From Parabacteroides sp. (lineage in GTDB: Bacteria; Bacteroidota; Bacteroidia; Bacteroidales; Tannerellaceae), in NCBI GenBank assembly GCA_019417325.1, contig DXVO01000020.1:62001-126000 (forward strand): DNA of 64,000 nucleotides, read 5' to 3'. This document shows, piece after piece, positions 1-9,800 of the stretch. Position numbers and translations under genes: made by a program. The stretch's first letter is position 1. Every line of letters starts with the position of its first letter. Under the pieces are notes generated by a model that saw only the letters and a list, made by a program, of their open reading frames with translations, ran no database searches and was not told the origin of the DNA.

Positions 1-236
1 CATTTTCTTTATTTTTTGATAAAAACATAGACATAATATACTATAGATTCATTATTATAGGTCCAAAATATGCTAAAAACATATTAAAATGGGAAAAGCA
101 ATTACATAAATTTACACAAAAAATGAACTCGTTAAATCTCAAACCTTATATCGAAATACAGAATAAACCTTTATTCAAACGTGTAGAATTAAGTGTTGGA
201 AATTTAGGAAGGAAATTTAAAAATAAAAAAGAATAA
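1..236 (+). CDS. C-terminal part of a secreted-type hypothetical protein, tandem paralogue of the next gene
   Basis: This is the 3' end of a gene whose start lies outside the window. The open frame runs from base 3 to a TAA at 234-236. The translation closely matches the last 65 or so residues of the protein at 276-797, sharing the patterns YYR(Y/F)IIIG, LKWEKQL and a GRKFKN-type tail. The two genes are 39 bp apart on the same strand, so they look like a recent tandem duplication. I recognise no family. The paralogue has a signal peptide, so this one is probably exported too. The DNA is very AT-rich. Confidence 0.75.
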   Translation, partial: FSLFFDKNIDIIYYRFIIIGPKYAKNILKWEKQLHKFTQKMNSLNLKPYIEIQNKPLFKRVELSVGNLGRKFKNKKE

Positions 237-275
237 CAAATCATCAATAATTATTAACCTACAAATAACAAAATC

Positions 276-797
276 ATGAAAACATTATTTATTATCACTT
301 TTATAAGTCTATTCAGCATACAAACATATGCACAAAAGTCGCAGTACTTTTTAATAAGAAAAGACTCCTCCGAAATAGTACCCAAAGACCTATTCTTTCC
401 AGAAGTAACAGGTCCGTCAGATAGTAGATTTACTCAAAAAGAGAATCAAAAACAACTAATGGATAGTTGTATATTGTTTTTTAATGAAGTATTTGATAGA
501 GTTGAACTTAACGCGGAAGATATAAAAGGATTCCATCATACAACATTTTCTGTCACTTTTGATAAAGAAGGAAAAGTTATATATTATAGATATATTATCA
601 TAGGTTCAGGTCACACGAAGAATCTATTAAAATGGGAGAAACAATTATATGAATTCGCACAAAAAATGACTTCTATCAATTTTAAACCTTACGTTGAAAT
701 ACACAATGAACCTCTATTCAAGTATGGCACATTAAGTATAGGACGATTAGATAGGAAATTCAAGAATAGAAACTCTGCGAACCTTAATACAAAGTGA
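276..797 (+). CDS. Secreted hypothetical protein, 173 aa
   Basis: The protein starts with a clear signal peptide (hydrophobic residues 4-17, cleavage likely after TYAQ near residue 20) and has no lipobox cysteine, so a soluble periplasmic or secreted protein is expected. The mature part is small, lysine- and aromatic-rich. A segment around residues 85-115 (SVTFDKEGKV followed by YYRYIIIG) resembles the beta strands of small Bacteroidota proteins with a TonB C-terminal-like fold, but this is only an impression. It is the second of two tandem paralogues. No function can be assigned. The ATG at 276 follows an A-rich stretch, as is usual in Bacteroidota, which rarely use strong Shine-Dalgarno sites. 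Confidence 0.75.
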   Translation: MKTLFIITFISLFSIQTYAQKSQYFLIRKDSSEIVPKDLFFPEVTGPSDSRFTQKENQKQLMDSCILFFNEVFDRVELNAEDIKGFHHTTFSVTFDKEGKVIYYRYIIIGSGHTKNLLKWEKQLYEFAQKMTSINFKPYVEIHNEPLFKYGTLSIGRLDRKFKNRNSANLNTK

Positions 798-1137
798 TAT
801 AAAATAACCTTATTTTTATTGGAGAATAAGCACTTAAGACGTTCAAAATGCCCTTCTCCATTAAGTTCAGATCCCCATCTGGACGGTACTGAGACCTGGG
901 TCTCAGTACCGTCCAGATGGGGATCTGAATAATAACAAACACCTATATTATTGTAAATAAACAAACTACATTACTAAAAAAGCATCTTATGTATACAACA
1001 ATAGATGAGAGTATGATAGTAGCCTGATAGTTCAAAAATACAACCATCATACCATCAACAGCATGAAAATAAACTTGTTATACAAAATATGATAGTATGA
1101 CAGTATAAATTGCGAACACGTATAAGTATCCCGGTTG
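798..1137. other. Intergenic region with a long palindrome
   Basis: This gap separates the AT-rich tandem paralogues from the end of the minus-strand membrane-protein gene. It holds the near-perfect palindrome at 866-929 and a weaker 7-bp inverted pair (TGGAGAA near 820, TTCTCCA near 855). From about 1000 to 1110 there are loosely repeated ATGATAGTATGA-like words. An open frame on the minus strand across 689-964 passes through the palindrome and overlaps the gene before it; it is not supported as a gene. Confidence 0.6.
866..929. repeat. Perfect 31-bp inverted repeat with a 2-nt centre
   Basis: The left arm 866-896 (starts TTCAGATCCCC, ends CTGAGACC) is the exact reverse complement of the right arm 899-929; only TG at 897-898 separates them. 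The arms are much more GC-rich than the surrounding DNA. Neither strand has a T-tract after the stem, so it is not a standard intrinsic terminator. It could be a recombination or protein-binding site, an RNA processing hairpin, or a fold-back assembly artefact. Confidence 0.9.
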
Positions 1138-3642
1138 TTACTCTTTCCGTTTAACCAAACGAACCACGGCGAAAACAACAGCACCGGCAAACAGCAACAA
1201 AATCAATAAACCGCCATAATAGGCAACACCACTTGCAGCCAAATAACCATCCGGTATAAACTTAAAGACAATCTGATGCTCACCTGCCGGAACACGCATC
1301 GCCCGTAGCGTCCAGTCCGCACGGAAATGAGGTACTTCTTTTCCATCGATATAAGCTTTCCATCCCGGCTGATAATAAATTTCCGAGAAGACGGCTAATT
1401 GCTCATTTGCCGCTTTGCTCTTATAGGTTAATTCTTTCGGCGTATATTTTTCCAACACAATTGTTGCTGTACTATCTTTTTGAGGGACGAAACCTTCTAT
1501 ATCCTTTATGAAACGTTTGTCCACTACGGCCGTCTCCAACGGATTCAAAGTATTTAAAGCAGCCATTTCTTCATCTGCATTCTCCACCATCTTGATAGCG
1601 TCAACAAACCAAGCATTTCCATATGCATACGGATTCTTCAATGCAGGCTGTCCAGCATTATAAATAATATAACGCATATTCAACATATTCAGAGAAGTAG
1701 CCGAAGCCAAAGCCGGCAAGATGTCTTCCAAAGACTGGGCTTTTTGGAAAGCACCAATAATCGCACGGAACTCTGGGTCCAGACGATGGTCAATCAGTTC
1801 CTGGTAACGTTGAAGTTTTGCCGCATGATAACCGCCAATCGATTTATGATAGTAGGAAGTAAACGTCTCCTGCCAGGGATTATTCAAATTCAATACACGA
1901 TAAGAAGGGTCTTTATCTTTCAATATATCCTGGTCGGCAACAGATTCTTTGAAGTTTGCCTGCAATTGCTCGTTTGTAAAATTAGACGCATTCAAATAGC
2001 GTTTATCCACACTCCAGAAGTCCGCCAGCATCAATACGATCATACCGATTCCCACATAAGTGGCAGCAGACTTTTTATCTTTTGCTGTCCAGAAATAGAA
2101 CAACAAACCGGCCCCCAATAAAATAAATACCAACGAACGGAATGCATCGGCAGAAGCAAGCGAAGCACGGTCCATCAACAATGCCGGATAGAACCAATCC
2201 GGAACCTGGTTCTGGAACTGCGCATCGTAAGCCGACTGGAAATTAAGCAACAGAGTCGGCATCAACCAGACAACGATACATATACCTCCGGTTATTCCCA
2301 AAGCCCAAAGGCCTCCTTTTTTCAACAATTTATCATCAACTTTTTCCGACAGGATTTCTTTAAGCCCCCAGATAGCAATCAACGGGAAGACTAAGCCGGG
2401 TATTACCAAAGCCATTTCCGGCGTACGGAATTTATTATACATAGGCAGGTGATGGAACATAAAATCATTGAACAAATCGAAATTACGCCCCAACGACAAG
2501 AACGCAAAGAACAGTGCACCTGCAAACAGCCACCATTTCATCTGATTTCTCACCACAAACATTCCCAGTACAAACAGGAAACAAACAATCGCCCCGAAAT
2601 AGACCGGACCGGAAGTAAATATCTTATCTCCCCAATAGGTTGGCGCCTGCAAGGTATTGCCTACCTGCGCCCCATTTTTACGGTATTCCTGATACAGCTT
2701 GGACGAATCGTCCAATGTCCCGCCCGAGCTTCCACCATAAACATCCGGAATCAAGACCGTAAGCAATTCTTTTACTCCATAACTCCATTGGAAAGCATAC
2801 TCTTTATCCAGGCCGGAAGATTTCTTTTGAGTTCCGAGTGTTTCACCGGCAGGTTGAGTAAGTTCCGAAGTACCACGGGTACTTGTCTTACTCATTTCAT
2901 AATTCATATACAGGTTCCCGATATTCGGAGTCATAGCCAACAAGATACCTACCAACAACATGCCTGTTACTTTCAGCAACTCTGGATAAAGTTTATCTTT
3001 CATCTTTTTCCAAGCAAAACCCAGATAGATGAAAACACAGAAAAATGCGAGATAATACGTAATCTGAAGATGCCCTTCCAAAACAGAAAGTGCCGTACCG
3101 ATTGTGAAAAGTATGACTCCCCAGAGATATTTCTGCTTAAACAGCAGGAACATGCCTCCTACAGTAAGCGGCATATAAGCTATGGCATATGCTTTCGAGA
3201 CATGTCCCGCCTCGATAATAATAATATTGTAAGAAGCTAACGCATAAGCAATCGCACCGGCAATCGCCAACCAGCGGTTTACCCCCATGATACACATTAG
3301 GATATAAAATGCAATCAATCCGGTAAGCACCATTCCGGCACCCATCGGATCTATACTTTTGATTATATTACCCAGGTAACTTACCGGATTAGGTTTCATA
3401 CCGGGCATTGCCACCTGATAAGAAGGCATACCGGAAAACATGCTGCCCAGCCATTCGGAAACTACATGATCCTTATTATAATAGTCCGTTAATTCTTTTG
3501 CCATCCCGACAACTTTCATAGAATCGCCCTGCCTCAACACTTTCCCGTCTATCACAGACGGAGCAAAATAAACAACAACTAATCCTATAAACAATAAGAC
3601 AGCTATCAGATGTCTACCGTATTTCTTCCACAAATCTTGCAT
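1138..3642 (-). CDS. YfhO-family multi-pass membrane protein
   Basis: This 834-residue protein has a short cytoplasmic N-terminus, a first membrane helix near residues 11-30, many further helices up to about residue 540, a large exported C-terminal domain and a last helix near residues 805-828 followed by a basic tail. The C-terminal domain carries the typical YfhO pattern FSEIYYQPGWKAYIDG near residue 745. YfhO proteins resemble GT-C type glycosyltransferases; in Gram-positives the family is linked to glycosylation of lipoteichoic acid, while in Bacteroidota the substrate is unknown. ATG at 3640-3642 is preceded by a TACTTTTG box at 3666-3673. It is divergent from the glycosyltransferase at 3747, with about 100 bp between them. 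Confidence 0.85.
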   Translation of the reverse strand: MQDLWKKYGRHLIAVLLFIGLVVVYFAPSVIDGKVLRQGDSMKVVGMAKELTDYYNKDHVVSEWLGSMFSGMPSYQVAMPGMKPNPVSYLGNIIKSIDPMGAGMVLTGLIAFYILMCIMGVNRWLAIAGAIAYALASYNIIIIEAGHVSKAYAIAYMPLTVGGMFLLFKQKYLWGVILFTIGTALSVLEGHLQITYYLAFFCVFIYLGFAWKKMKDKLYPELLKVTGMLLVGILLAMTPNIGNLYMNYEMSKTSTRGTSELTQPAGETLGTQKKSSGLDKEYAFQWSYGVKELLTVLIPDVYGGSSGGTLDDSSKLYQEYRKNGAQVGNTLQAPTYWGDKIFTSGPVYFGAIVCFLFVLGMFVVRNQMKWWLFAGALFFAFLSLGRNFDLFNDFMFHHLPMYNKFRTPEMALVIPGLVFPLIAIWGLKEILSEKVDDKLLKKGGLWALGITGGICIVVWLMPTLLLNFQSAYDAQFQNQVPDWFYPALLMDRASLASADAFRSLVFILLGAGLLFYFWTAKDKKSAATYVGIGMIVLMLADFWSVDKRYLNASNFTNEQLQANFKESVADQDILKDKDPSYRVLNLNNPWQETFTSYYHKSIGGYHAAKLQRYQELIDHRLDPEFRAIIGAFQKAQSLEDILPALASATSLNMLNMRYIIYNAGQPALKNPYAYGNAWFVDAIKMVENADEEMAALNTLNPLETAVVDKRFIKDIEGFVPQKDSTATIVLEKYTPKELTYKSKAANEQLAVFSEIYYQPGWKAYIDGKEVPHFRADWTLRAMRVPAGEHQIVFKFIPDGYLAASGVAYYGGLLILLLFAGAVVFAVVRLVKRKE

Positions 3643-3665
3643 ATTCTAAAAAATTTTATCCTGTG

Positions 3666-3673
3666 CAAAAGTA
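3666..3673 (-). promoter_or_regulatory. -7 box of the YfhO-family gene
   Basis: The minus strand reads TACTTTTG, matching the Bacteroidota primary-sigma -7 consensus TAnnTTTG, 23 nt upstream of the ATG. No clear -33 TTTG was found. Confidence 0.5.
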
Positions 3674-3718
3674 GGGGATTTATTTTAATGCACAGTAAGG
3701 CTCTATAAAATAAATACA

Positions 3719-3726
3719 TATATTTG
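3719..3726 (+). promoter_or_regulatory. -7 box of the glycosyltransferase gene
   Basis: TATATTTG matches TAnnTTTG and lies 20 nt upstream of the ATG at 3747. It is back to back with the promoter of the divergent membrane-protein gene. Confidence 0.5.
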
Positions 3727-3746
3727 TCTACGAAAAATTAAAAGGA

Positions 3747-4844
3747 ATGAAACAAGTACTTTTCATCAGATATCGTAAATCCGGGAATATTGACGCAGGG
3801 GGCGAACAGGTAGCCAATGCCAACTATCTCGCCTTATGCCGGATATTCGGGGAAGAAAATGTTACGGTATACCATATACACGAAAAGCAAAATAAAATAA
3901 AAGTCCTGCTGAGCGGTATCTCCATATTAATCAATTTCCTGAAAGGTTATTATTACGGACTTTCCCCAAAGAAAGTCGATAAGATTGTATCATTAGCGGC
4001 AAGCTTCCCCTATGTATTTATAGACAGAAGTATTTTCGGCATCTTGGCTAAAGCCCTCCGGAATAAAGAATACAAAGGAAAAATCATTACCTTTTTCCAC
4101 AATGTAGAACCTGTTTATTTTGAAGCGAAGATAGGAAAGAATAAGCCCTGGTGTTCCATTGTAGTAGATTGTGTAGCCAAAAACGACCAGCAGGCTTGTG
4201 ATTATTCCGATATAATAATTGCTCTGAACAAGCGTGACAAGCAGGAAATAGAACAACGTTACCACCGGATACCGGATATTTTATCCCCGGTTGTTTTCAA
4301 AGATACATATAAGCAGGAAACATATCCGGAAGGCAATACAGATACGGTTCCCGTATGTCTTTTCCTTGGCACTTATTTTCCAATGAATGTCCGCGGGATT
4401 TTATGGTTCGTACATGAGGTGTTGCCCCATGTCAACATACGTCTCCTGATTGTAGGAAAAGGGATGAAAGCCATCCTGCCTATGGTTGAAAAGTATAACA
4501 ATATTGAAGTATTCAGTGATGTTCCCGACCTGAAACCCTATATTGAAAAGGCAGACTTCATGCTACTTCCTATCTTCGAAGGCAGTGGTATGAAGGTAAA
4601 AACCTGCGAAGCACTTATGTACGGAAAGAATATCATCGGAACCACCGAAGCGTTCGAAGGATATGAAGTCGCATTTGATAAGGTGGGAGCATGTTGTAAT
4701 ACGAAAGAAGAGTTTATTACAACATTGAACCGGGTATCAGCCCACCCGGTTCCAAAATTCAACAGATATGCAAGAGAAACATTTGTAAACAATTATTCCG
4801 AGGAAGAAAAAATCAAACGGTTCAAGGAAGTATTCCAACTATAA
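3747..4844 (+). CDS. GT4-like glycosyltransferase
   Basis: The 365-residue protein has the two-domain layout of a GT-B enzyme. The N-terminal half begins with a Rossmann-type strand (KQVLFIRYRKSG) and a glycine-rich GGEQ loop near residues 18-22. The C-terminal half has a strand pattern VCLFLGTYF near residue 202, LLIVGKGM near residue 233, and the nucleotide-sugar site EGSGMKVKTCEALMYG near residues 279-294, including the conserved E of the E-x7-E motif. No signal peptide is visible, so it acts in the cytoplasm or at the inner membrane face. Donor and acceptor are unknown. Its 3' end overlaps the convergent MFS gene by 6 bp. Confidence 0.8.
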   Translation: MKQVLFIRYRKSGNIDAGGEQVANANYLALCRIFGEENVTVYHIHEKQNKIKVLLSGISILINFLKGYYYGLSPKKVDKIVSLAASFPYVFIDRSIFGILAKALRNKEYKGKIITFFHNVEPVYFEAKIGKNKPWCSIVVDCVAKNDQQACDYSDIIIALNKRDKQEIEQRYHRIPDILSPVVFKDTYKQETYPEGNTDTVPVCLFLGTYFPMNVRGILWFVHEVLPHVNIRLLIVGKGMKAILPMVEKYNNIEVFSDVPDLKPYIEKADFMLLPIFEGSGMKVKTCEALMYGKNIIGTTEAFEGYEVAFDKVGACCNTKEEFITTLNRVSAHPVPKFNRYARETFVNNYSEEEKIKRFKEVFQL

Positions 4845-6203
4845 CGACTGTTCCTCTTTAATAATTCCTACGCAACAAGCGCCTATAATCAGGCAAACTC
4901 CGGCTAATACCAACATATAGATTTCCGGGGCTACTGTACCGGGAGTTGTAAACCGGCTCAGAATCATACCGCCGAACGAAGCTGCCACTATCTGGGGAAT
5001 ACAAATCGTCCCGTTGAATAATCCGAGATATGTTCCCATATGCCCGAAAGTAAGCGCATTGGTAAGGATGGTAAAAGGCAATGCCAGCATTGCCGCCCAT
5101 GCACAACCAATCAATAAGAATGAAGCAAACAATACATACGGATCGTGAATGAAAAAAACAGAAATAAATCCGGCACCTCCCAATAACAAACTAAACGCAT
5201 AAGCAAACTTCCGGTTCTTAATCATTGGAATAAGAGCCGCCCAGATAACCGAACCGATTGCCTGTACTGCAAATAAAATCCCTACCCAGTCGGCAGCACT
5301 CTGGTATTGGAGCGATTGGGTATCCAGTACCGTTTTAGATACACCACCGACTATTTTCTCCACAGTCGGCGTGTCGAACACGTTCAATGCAACAGTTCCG
5401 TTGGTATAAGTCCACATAAACATAAAGGCTGCCCAACAAAAGAACTGTACCAGTCCTACCGTCCAAAACACTTTTGGCGCCTTCACCAGAAGTTTGAATA
5501 TATTGACTTTTTCTTTTTTGTTTTCACCGGCAATGCCATGATAAGCGGCATATTCCTTGGGAGGATATTCTTTTACCTTTATAGAAGTATAAATAACGCA
5601 CAGAATCAGAATCAGGGCGCCGATATAAAACGAATAAATTACCGAATCGGGAATTACTCCCTTCGAAGCGGTATTACTAATGCCGATGGCAGCAAAAATA
5701 AACGGGAATAAATAGCCGGCAAGGCTTCCGGCATTACAAAGAAAACTCTGGATAGAATAAGCCAGCCCTTTCTGCTTTCCATTCACCATATCGCCAACCA
5801 TCATTTTAAAAGGTTGCATTGCCACATTAATAGATGTATCGAGCAACATTAAAGAAAACAGGCCGAACAGCATGGCTGTACCGACAGTCATTCCGAAACT
5901 ACCGGCATTAGGCAGTAAACACATTACACAGACCGCCCCCAATGCGCCGACAAACAAATAAGGTATACGCCGCCCGAACCGTGTCCAGGTACGGTCGCTC
6001 AGCACGCCTATAATGGGCTGGACTATAATTCCAGCCAAGGGAGGAAGAATCCAGAAATAACTTAATTCATGCGGGTCCGCCCCTAATGTAGAGAAGATAC
6101 GGCTGATATTGGCACTCTGCAAAGCATAAGCGATCTGTACGCCAAAGAATCCGAAACTAATATTCCATAGCTGCCAGAATCCCAAATCCGGAATTTTTTT
6201 CAT
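4839..6203 (-). CDS. MFS sugar transporter, SLC45-like (GPH type)
   Basis: This 454-residue protein has about 12 membrane helices. The N-terminal segment (FWQLWNISFGFFGVQIAYALQ, ANISRIFSTLGA) and the loop GVLSDRTWTRFGRRIPYLF near residues 67-85 match the MFS family of sucrose/maltose-type H+ symporters. In Bacteroidales such proteins import di- or monosaccharides from the periplasm, often beside starch or maltose genes. No glycoside hydrolase is adjacent here, so the substrate is unknown. A good promoter lies upstream. The gene is divergent from the SusC gene across a 695-bp gap, so it might supply the inner-membrane step for that system (inference). Confidence 0.85.
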   Translation of the reverse strand: MKKIPDLGFWQLWNISFGFFGVQIAYALQSANISRIFSTLGADPHELSYFWILPPLAGIIVQPIIGVLSDRTWTRFGRRIPYLFVGALGAVCVMCLLPNAGSFGMTVGTAMLFGLFSLMLLDTSINVAMQPFKMMVGDMVNGKQKGLAYSIQSFLCNAGSLAGYLFPFIFAAIGISNTASKGVIPDSVIYSFYIGALILILCVIYTSIKVKEYPPKEYAAYHGIAGENKKEKVNIFKLLVKAPKVFWTVGLVQFFCWAAFMFMWTYTNGTVALNVFDTPTVEKIVGGVSKTVLDTQSLQYQSAADWVGILFAVQAIGSVIWAALIPMIKNRKFAYAFSLLLGGAGFISVFFIHDPYVLFASFLLIGCAWAAMLALPFTILTNALTFGHMGTYLGLFNGTICIPQIVAASFGGMILSRFTTPGTVAPEIYMLVLAGVCLIIGACCVGIIKEEQSL

Positions 6204-6231
6204 GGTAAACTGAGTTAGTGGTTTAAAGCCT

Positions 6232-6264
6232 CAAAATTAAAACGATTCTACCGAAGAATTCAAA
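6232..6264 (-). promoter_or_regulatory. Complete Bacteroidota-type promoter of the MFS gene
   Basis: On the minus strand, TTTG (6261-6264) is followed after 21 nt by TAATTTTG (6232-6239). This fits the -33/-7 arrangement of the Bacteroidota primary sigma factor. The ATG is 28 nt downstream. Confidence 0.6.
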
Positions 6265-6496
6265 CGGCCACAGAAAATCCAGATAAAATAAAGGTCTTTT
6301 TTCTACCTTCCATGCCTCTCCATTATACTGCAAGCCTTATTTATCAAAAAGGAAGAAACAAAGTCTATCTTTCTCTTCCCCTCCGCTTTTAGAAGAAAAA
6401 TATAAATAAAAAGTCCCGATTTCATCGAAACCAGAACAGGTCTTGCCGGATTTTACAGCCTGTTTCTCTCTAAGGTCGTTATCTGGAAAATAGGTT

Positions 6497-6735
6497 CTTC
6501 CAGAACTAAGGTTAGAAATCGAGGCATAAAGAACAAAAAACGTTATAAAAGTAATAAAATATTTTATCCTAAAATAAAATATTTCTATATTATGTAATAT
6601 TAACCTAATAATTAACATCTCATCTTCCTGTTATCTATGGTATATATAAAATTTTCACATTTACACTACGATTAAAATCATCCCTCTATTATTCATTTCT
6701 ATTTAAAACCAACTCTATTAACTTAGTTCTGGAAG
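6497..6735. repeat. 14-bp inverted repeat pair upstream of susC
   Basis: CTTCCAGAACTAAG at 6497-6510 and its exact reverse complement CTTAGTTCTGGAAG at 6722-6735 are 211 bp apart. The left copy sits inside a small GTTCT-TCC-AGAAC palindrome. The pair may be two operator copies in opposite orientation or the arms of a large loop. Confidence 0.6.
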
Positions 6736-6898
6736 GACAATGGGAACAATTCTCGAAATCATAATTTAACTTAATTCTAAAAACTTAAATTAAAATGCCT
6801 ATGAGATAGAAAGAAAAACATCCTGACGAATTCTAATAGAAAATATTCTAAATATAGTTTTCAAAGTTCAATAAACAAGCTATAAATACGTATTTGAA

Positions 6899-9800
6899 AT
6901 GAAAAAAAAATCTAAGTACCTATTCATGAGAACACTTATTAAAACAGTTATCTATTGTCTGCTTTCTTTAAACTTAACCGTTCATGCGGCAGCAATAGCC
7001 CCATCCTCTCTCCTACGGGATGTGACTCAGGATAACAAAAAAATCACAGGAATCGTAGTCGACAGCAAAGGCCAGCCTATCATCGGCGCTAATGTCGTGG
7101 TGAAAGGAACCACAATCGGTAATATATCCGATATGGACGGACGAGTCGTCATTGATGGTGTGCCCGCAAACGCTATTCTTACCATATCTTATATCGGGTA
7201 TATCACTCAAGAAATACCATTAAAAGGCAATCAAACATTCATCAAGATCAAACTGATGGAAGATACGCAGGCCTTGGATGAAATAGTTGTTACCGGCTAT
7301 AGTACACAGGCCAAGAAAGACATCACCGGCTCTGTGGCTGTCGTAGCGGTTGACGATCTGAAAGAAACCCCTGTAACTAATTTCGCAGAGGCATTACAAG
7401 GAAAAGCCGCAGGTGTATTCGTATCCGCCGGTGGTGGCCCGTTGGGTGAGACTACCATCCGTATCCGCGGTGTAGGCTCGGTAAACGGCTCCGACCCGCT
7501 GATTATTGTGGACGGAGTATCCGGAGTGGATATTGATGCCGTAAACCCGAATGATATCGAATCCATGCAGATATTGAAAGATGCTGCTGCGGCCGCCATC
7601 TACGGAGCCAAAGGCGCTAACGGTGTTATCATCATTACAACAAAACAAGGTAAAAAAAACGATCGTGTACAGGTGTCTTACAACGGCTACTTCGGTGTGG
7701 CAAAGATGGCCAACAATGGGTATGGCTTGCTGGATGCCTGGGAATCGATGGAATTTCAAGAAGAAGGACAACGTAACTTGTTCCAATATCGCGGCGGTCA
7801 AACCGTAACTCATGCCCAGTTCGGTTCGATCGGAGCGGATGGTACAGGCCATCTGAAAATGCCCTACGCAATCAAGCCATCCGGCCTGAGTAAAGAACAG
7901 GTAATCGGCCAGTTCGGCAGCCTCGAAGCCTGGAAGGCTTCCTATAAAGATGACGGTACCAATACATGGTCCCGTTCCGCTTACTATCAGATGCTGGAGG
8001 ACGGCTATTCTGAGGAAGAAGCACGCAAAGGGACCAACTGGTATGACGAGGTGGTACAGACCGGAAAGGTACAGGACCACCAGATTTCCGTAACCGGCGG
8101 TGGTCAAAAAGCAACTTATTCTATCGGTTTAGGCTACATGAACCGGGAAGGAACAATCAAGGAATCCTGGTTCCGCCGCTATTCCTTACGCGCCAACACA
8201 AACTTTTTCGTAAACGATTGGTTCAATATCGGGCAAAACACCAACATTGCTGTGATAGAGAACTCCGGTGAACGCGGTCGGCAGGGCGATGACAACACGT
8301 TCGGCAAGACATTCTCAATTCAACCATGGGTACCGATCTACACAATAGGCGGCGACTATGCCGGCTCACAAAACGCAGAAGGTGGACGTGCCGAAAGTGC
8401 CGTTATGGCTGTAGACTATGGTAAAGATAACCGTCGCCGTTTCATGCGCGTACAATCGGCTGTCCATGCTGAGATAATGCCATTAAAAAGCCTCGGTGAA
8501 GACTTGAAGATACGAACACAATTCAGTGCCCGTATCAATGGCGCTTGGGATTTCTGGATGAACAAGCGTACCATCATGACCAACAAAGAAGGCCGTAACA
8601 ACAATGAGTTCTATGAAAATGCCAACTACTGGTTAGGCTATCAATGGACCAATACCATAACCTATAACAAAACCATCAACGAGAATCATACAATCGGGGT
8701 CGTAGTCGGTACGGAAGCTATCCGCGAGGGCCTGGGACGTTGGATCCAAGCTGGCCGTATCAATTATCCGTTCGAGGACGACCCAAACACATGGGTTATC
8801 AATAATGGTGCCAGTGCCGACTTACGAAACAGCGGCAACCAGAATGCAGTAAGCACGATGTTCGGTATGTTCCTGCGTGCCGACTATGCCTATAAAGGCA
8901 AATACCTGGCAACCGTAACAGTCCGCAGGGATGCTTCTTCCCGTTTCTCCAAACAAAACCGTTGGGGTACGTTCCCGTCTTTATCTGTAGGCTGGCGTAT
9001 GTCTGACGAGAAATTCATGGAAAAAACGCGCACCTGGCTGGATGATTTAAAGATACGCGCAGGTTACGGTACGACAGGTAATTCGAATATCGACTCGTAT
9101 AACTGGGCGTTCCAATATGGAACAGGAGATCGCTATCTATACAGTATTAGCGGTTCCGACACGGAGGTATATCAAGGTTTCGGAGTAACCAACTTAGGCG
9201 ATGTCAAGGCAAAATGGGAAACCTCTAAAATGTTCAACGTCGGCTTTGACATAACAGCCTTGAACCAACGCTTATCCGCGAACTTCGACTATTATATCAA
9301 GAATACTTCCGACATGTTGATCGATGCGAACTGGTCCGCTTTAGCCGGTGCAGCCGATAAACCGAAAGTAAATATCGGTGATATGAGGAATACAGGGGTA
9401 GACTTGAACTTGAATTGGCGCGACAAAATCAGAGACTTCAGCTACTCCATCGGCTTGAACCTTTCTCATTACAAGAATACATTGACCGAAATCGGTACGG
9501 AAGCCGGAATTTTCACGGGAACCCGTATCTCTAACATGAATGTATTGATGAAAGGCCATGCGATAGGCATGTTCCACGGCTATCAACTGGATGGTATTTA
9601 CAAGAGTGAAGAAGAAGTGAAAAACTACAAGAATGATGCCGGTAATGCTGTATTGCCCTATGGTGTTTCCGATCCATCCACACTAAATGCTGCGAATTAC
9701 GTGGGTCAGTATAAAGTAAAAGACGTAAACAACGACGGTAAGATCGACGCAAGCGACCGTACCTTTATCGGTAACCCGCACCCGGACCTGACGGGAGGAC

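Larger units (their letters stand above)
6204..6898. other. Long AT-rich divergent regulatory region between MFS and SusC genes
   Basis: No credible gene is seen. The left edge holds the MFS promoter. A hairpin with AACAGG/CCTGTT arms lies near 6434-6464, an 11-bp AT-only inverted repeat at 6557-6567/6574-6584, and a 14-bp inverted pair at 6497-6510 and 6722-6735. The word ATTCTAA recurs at about 6774, 6830 and 6846. No clean TAnnTTTG box was found close to the SusC start; TAGTTTTC near 6856 is the nearest candidate. A 93-codon minus-strand frame at 6337-6618 looks accidental. Confidence 0.6.

Noticed and set aside
866..929. Palindrome as an intrinsic terminator
   Set aside because: No T-tract follows on either strand, and no gene ends close enough for it to be the obvious terminator.
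2449..3240. Plus-strand frame of 263 codons antisense to the YfhO-family gene
   Set aside because: Rich in His, Gln and Cys as expected from reversed membrane-protein codons; no signal of a real protein.
6337..6618. 93-codon minus-strand frame between the MFS and SusC genes
   Set aside because: No promoter box, no homology impression, and it covers AT-rich palindromic DNA; more likely a regulatory region.
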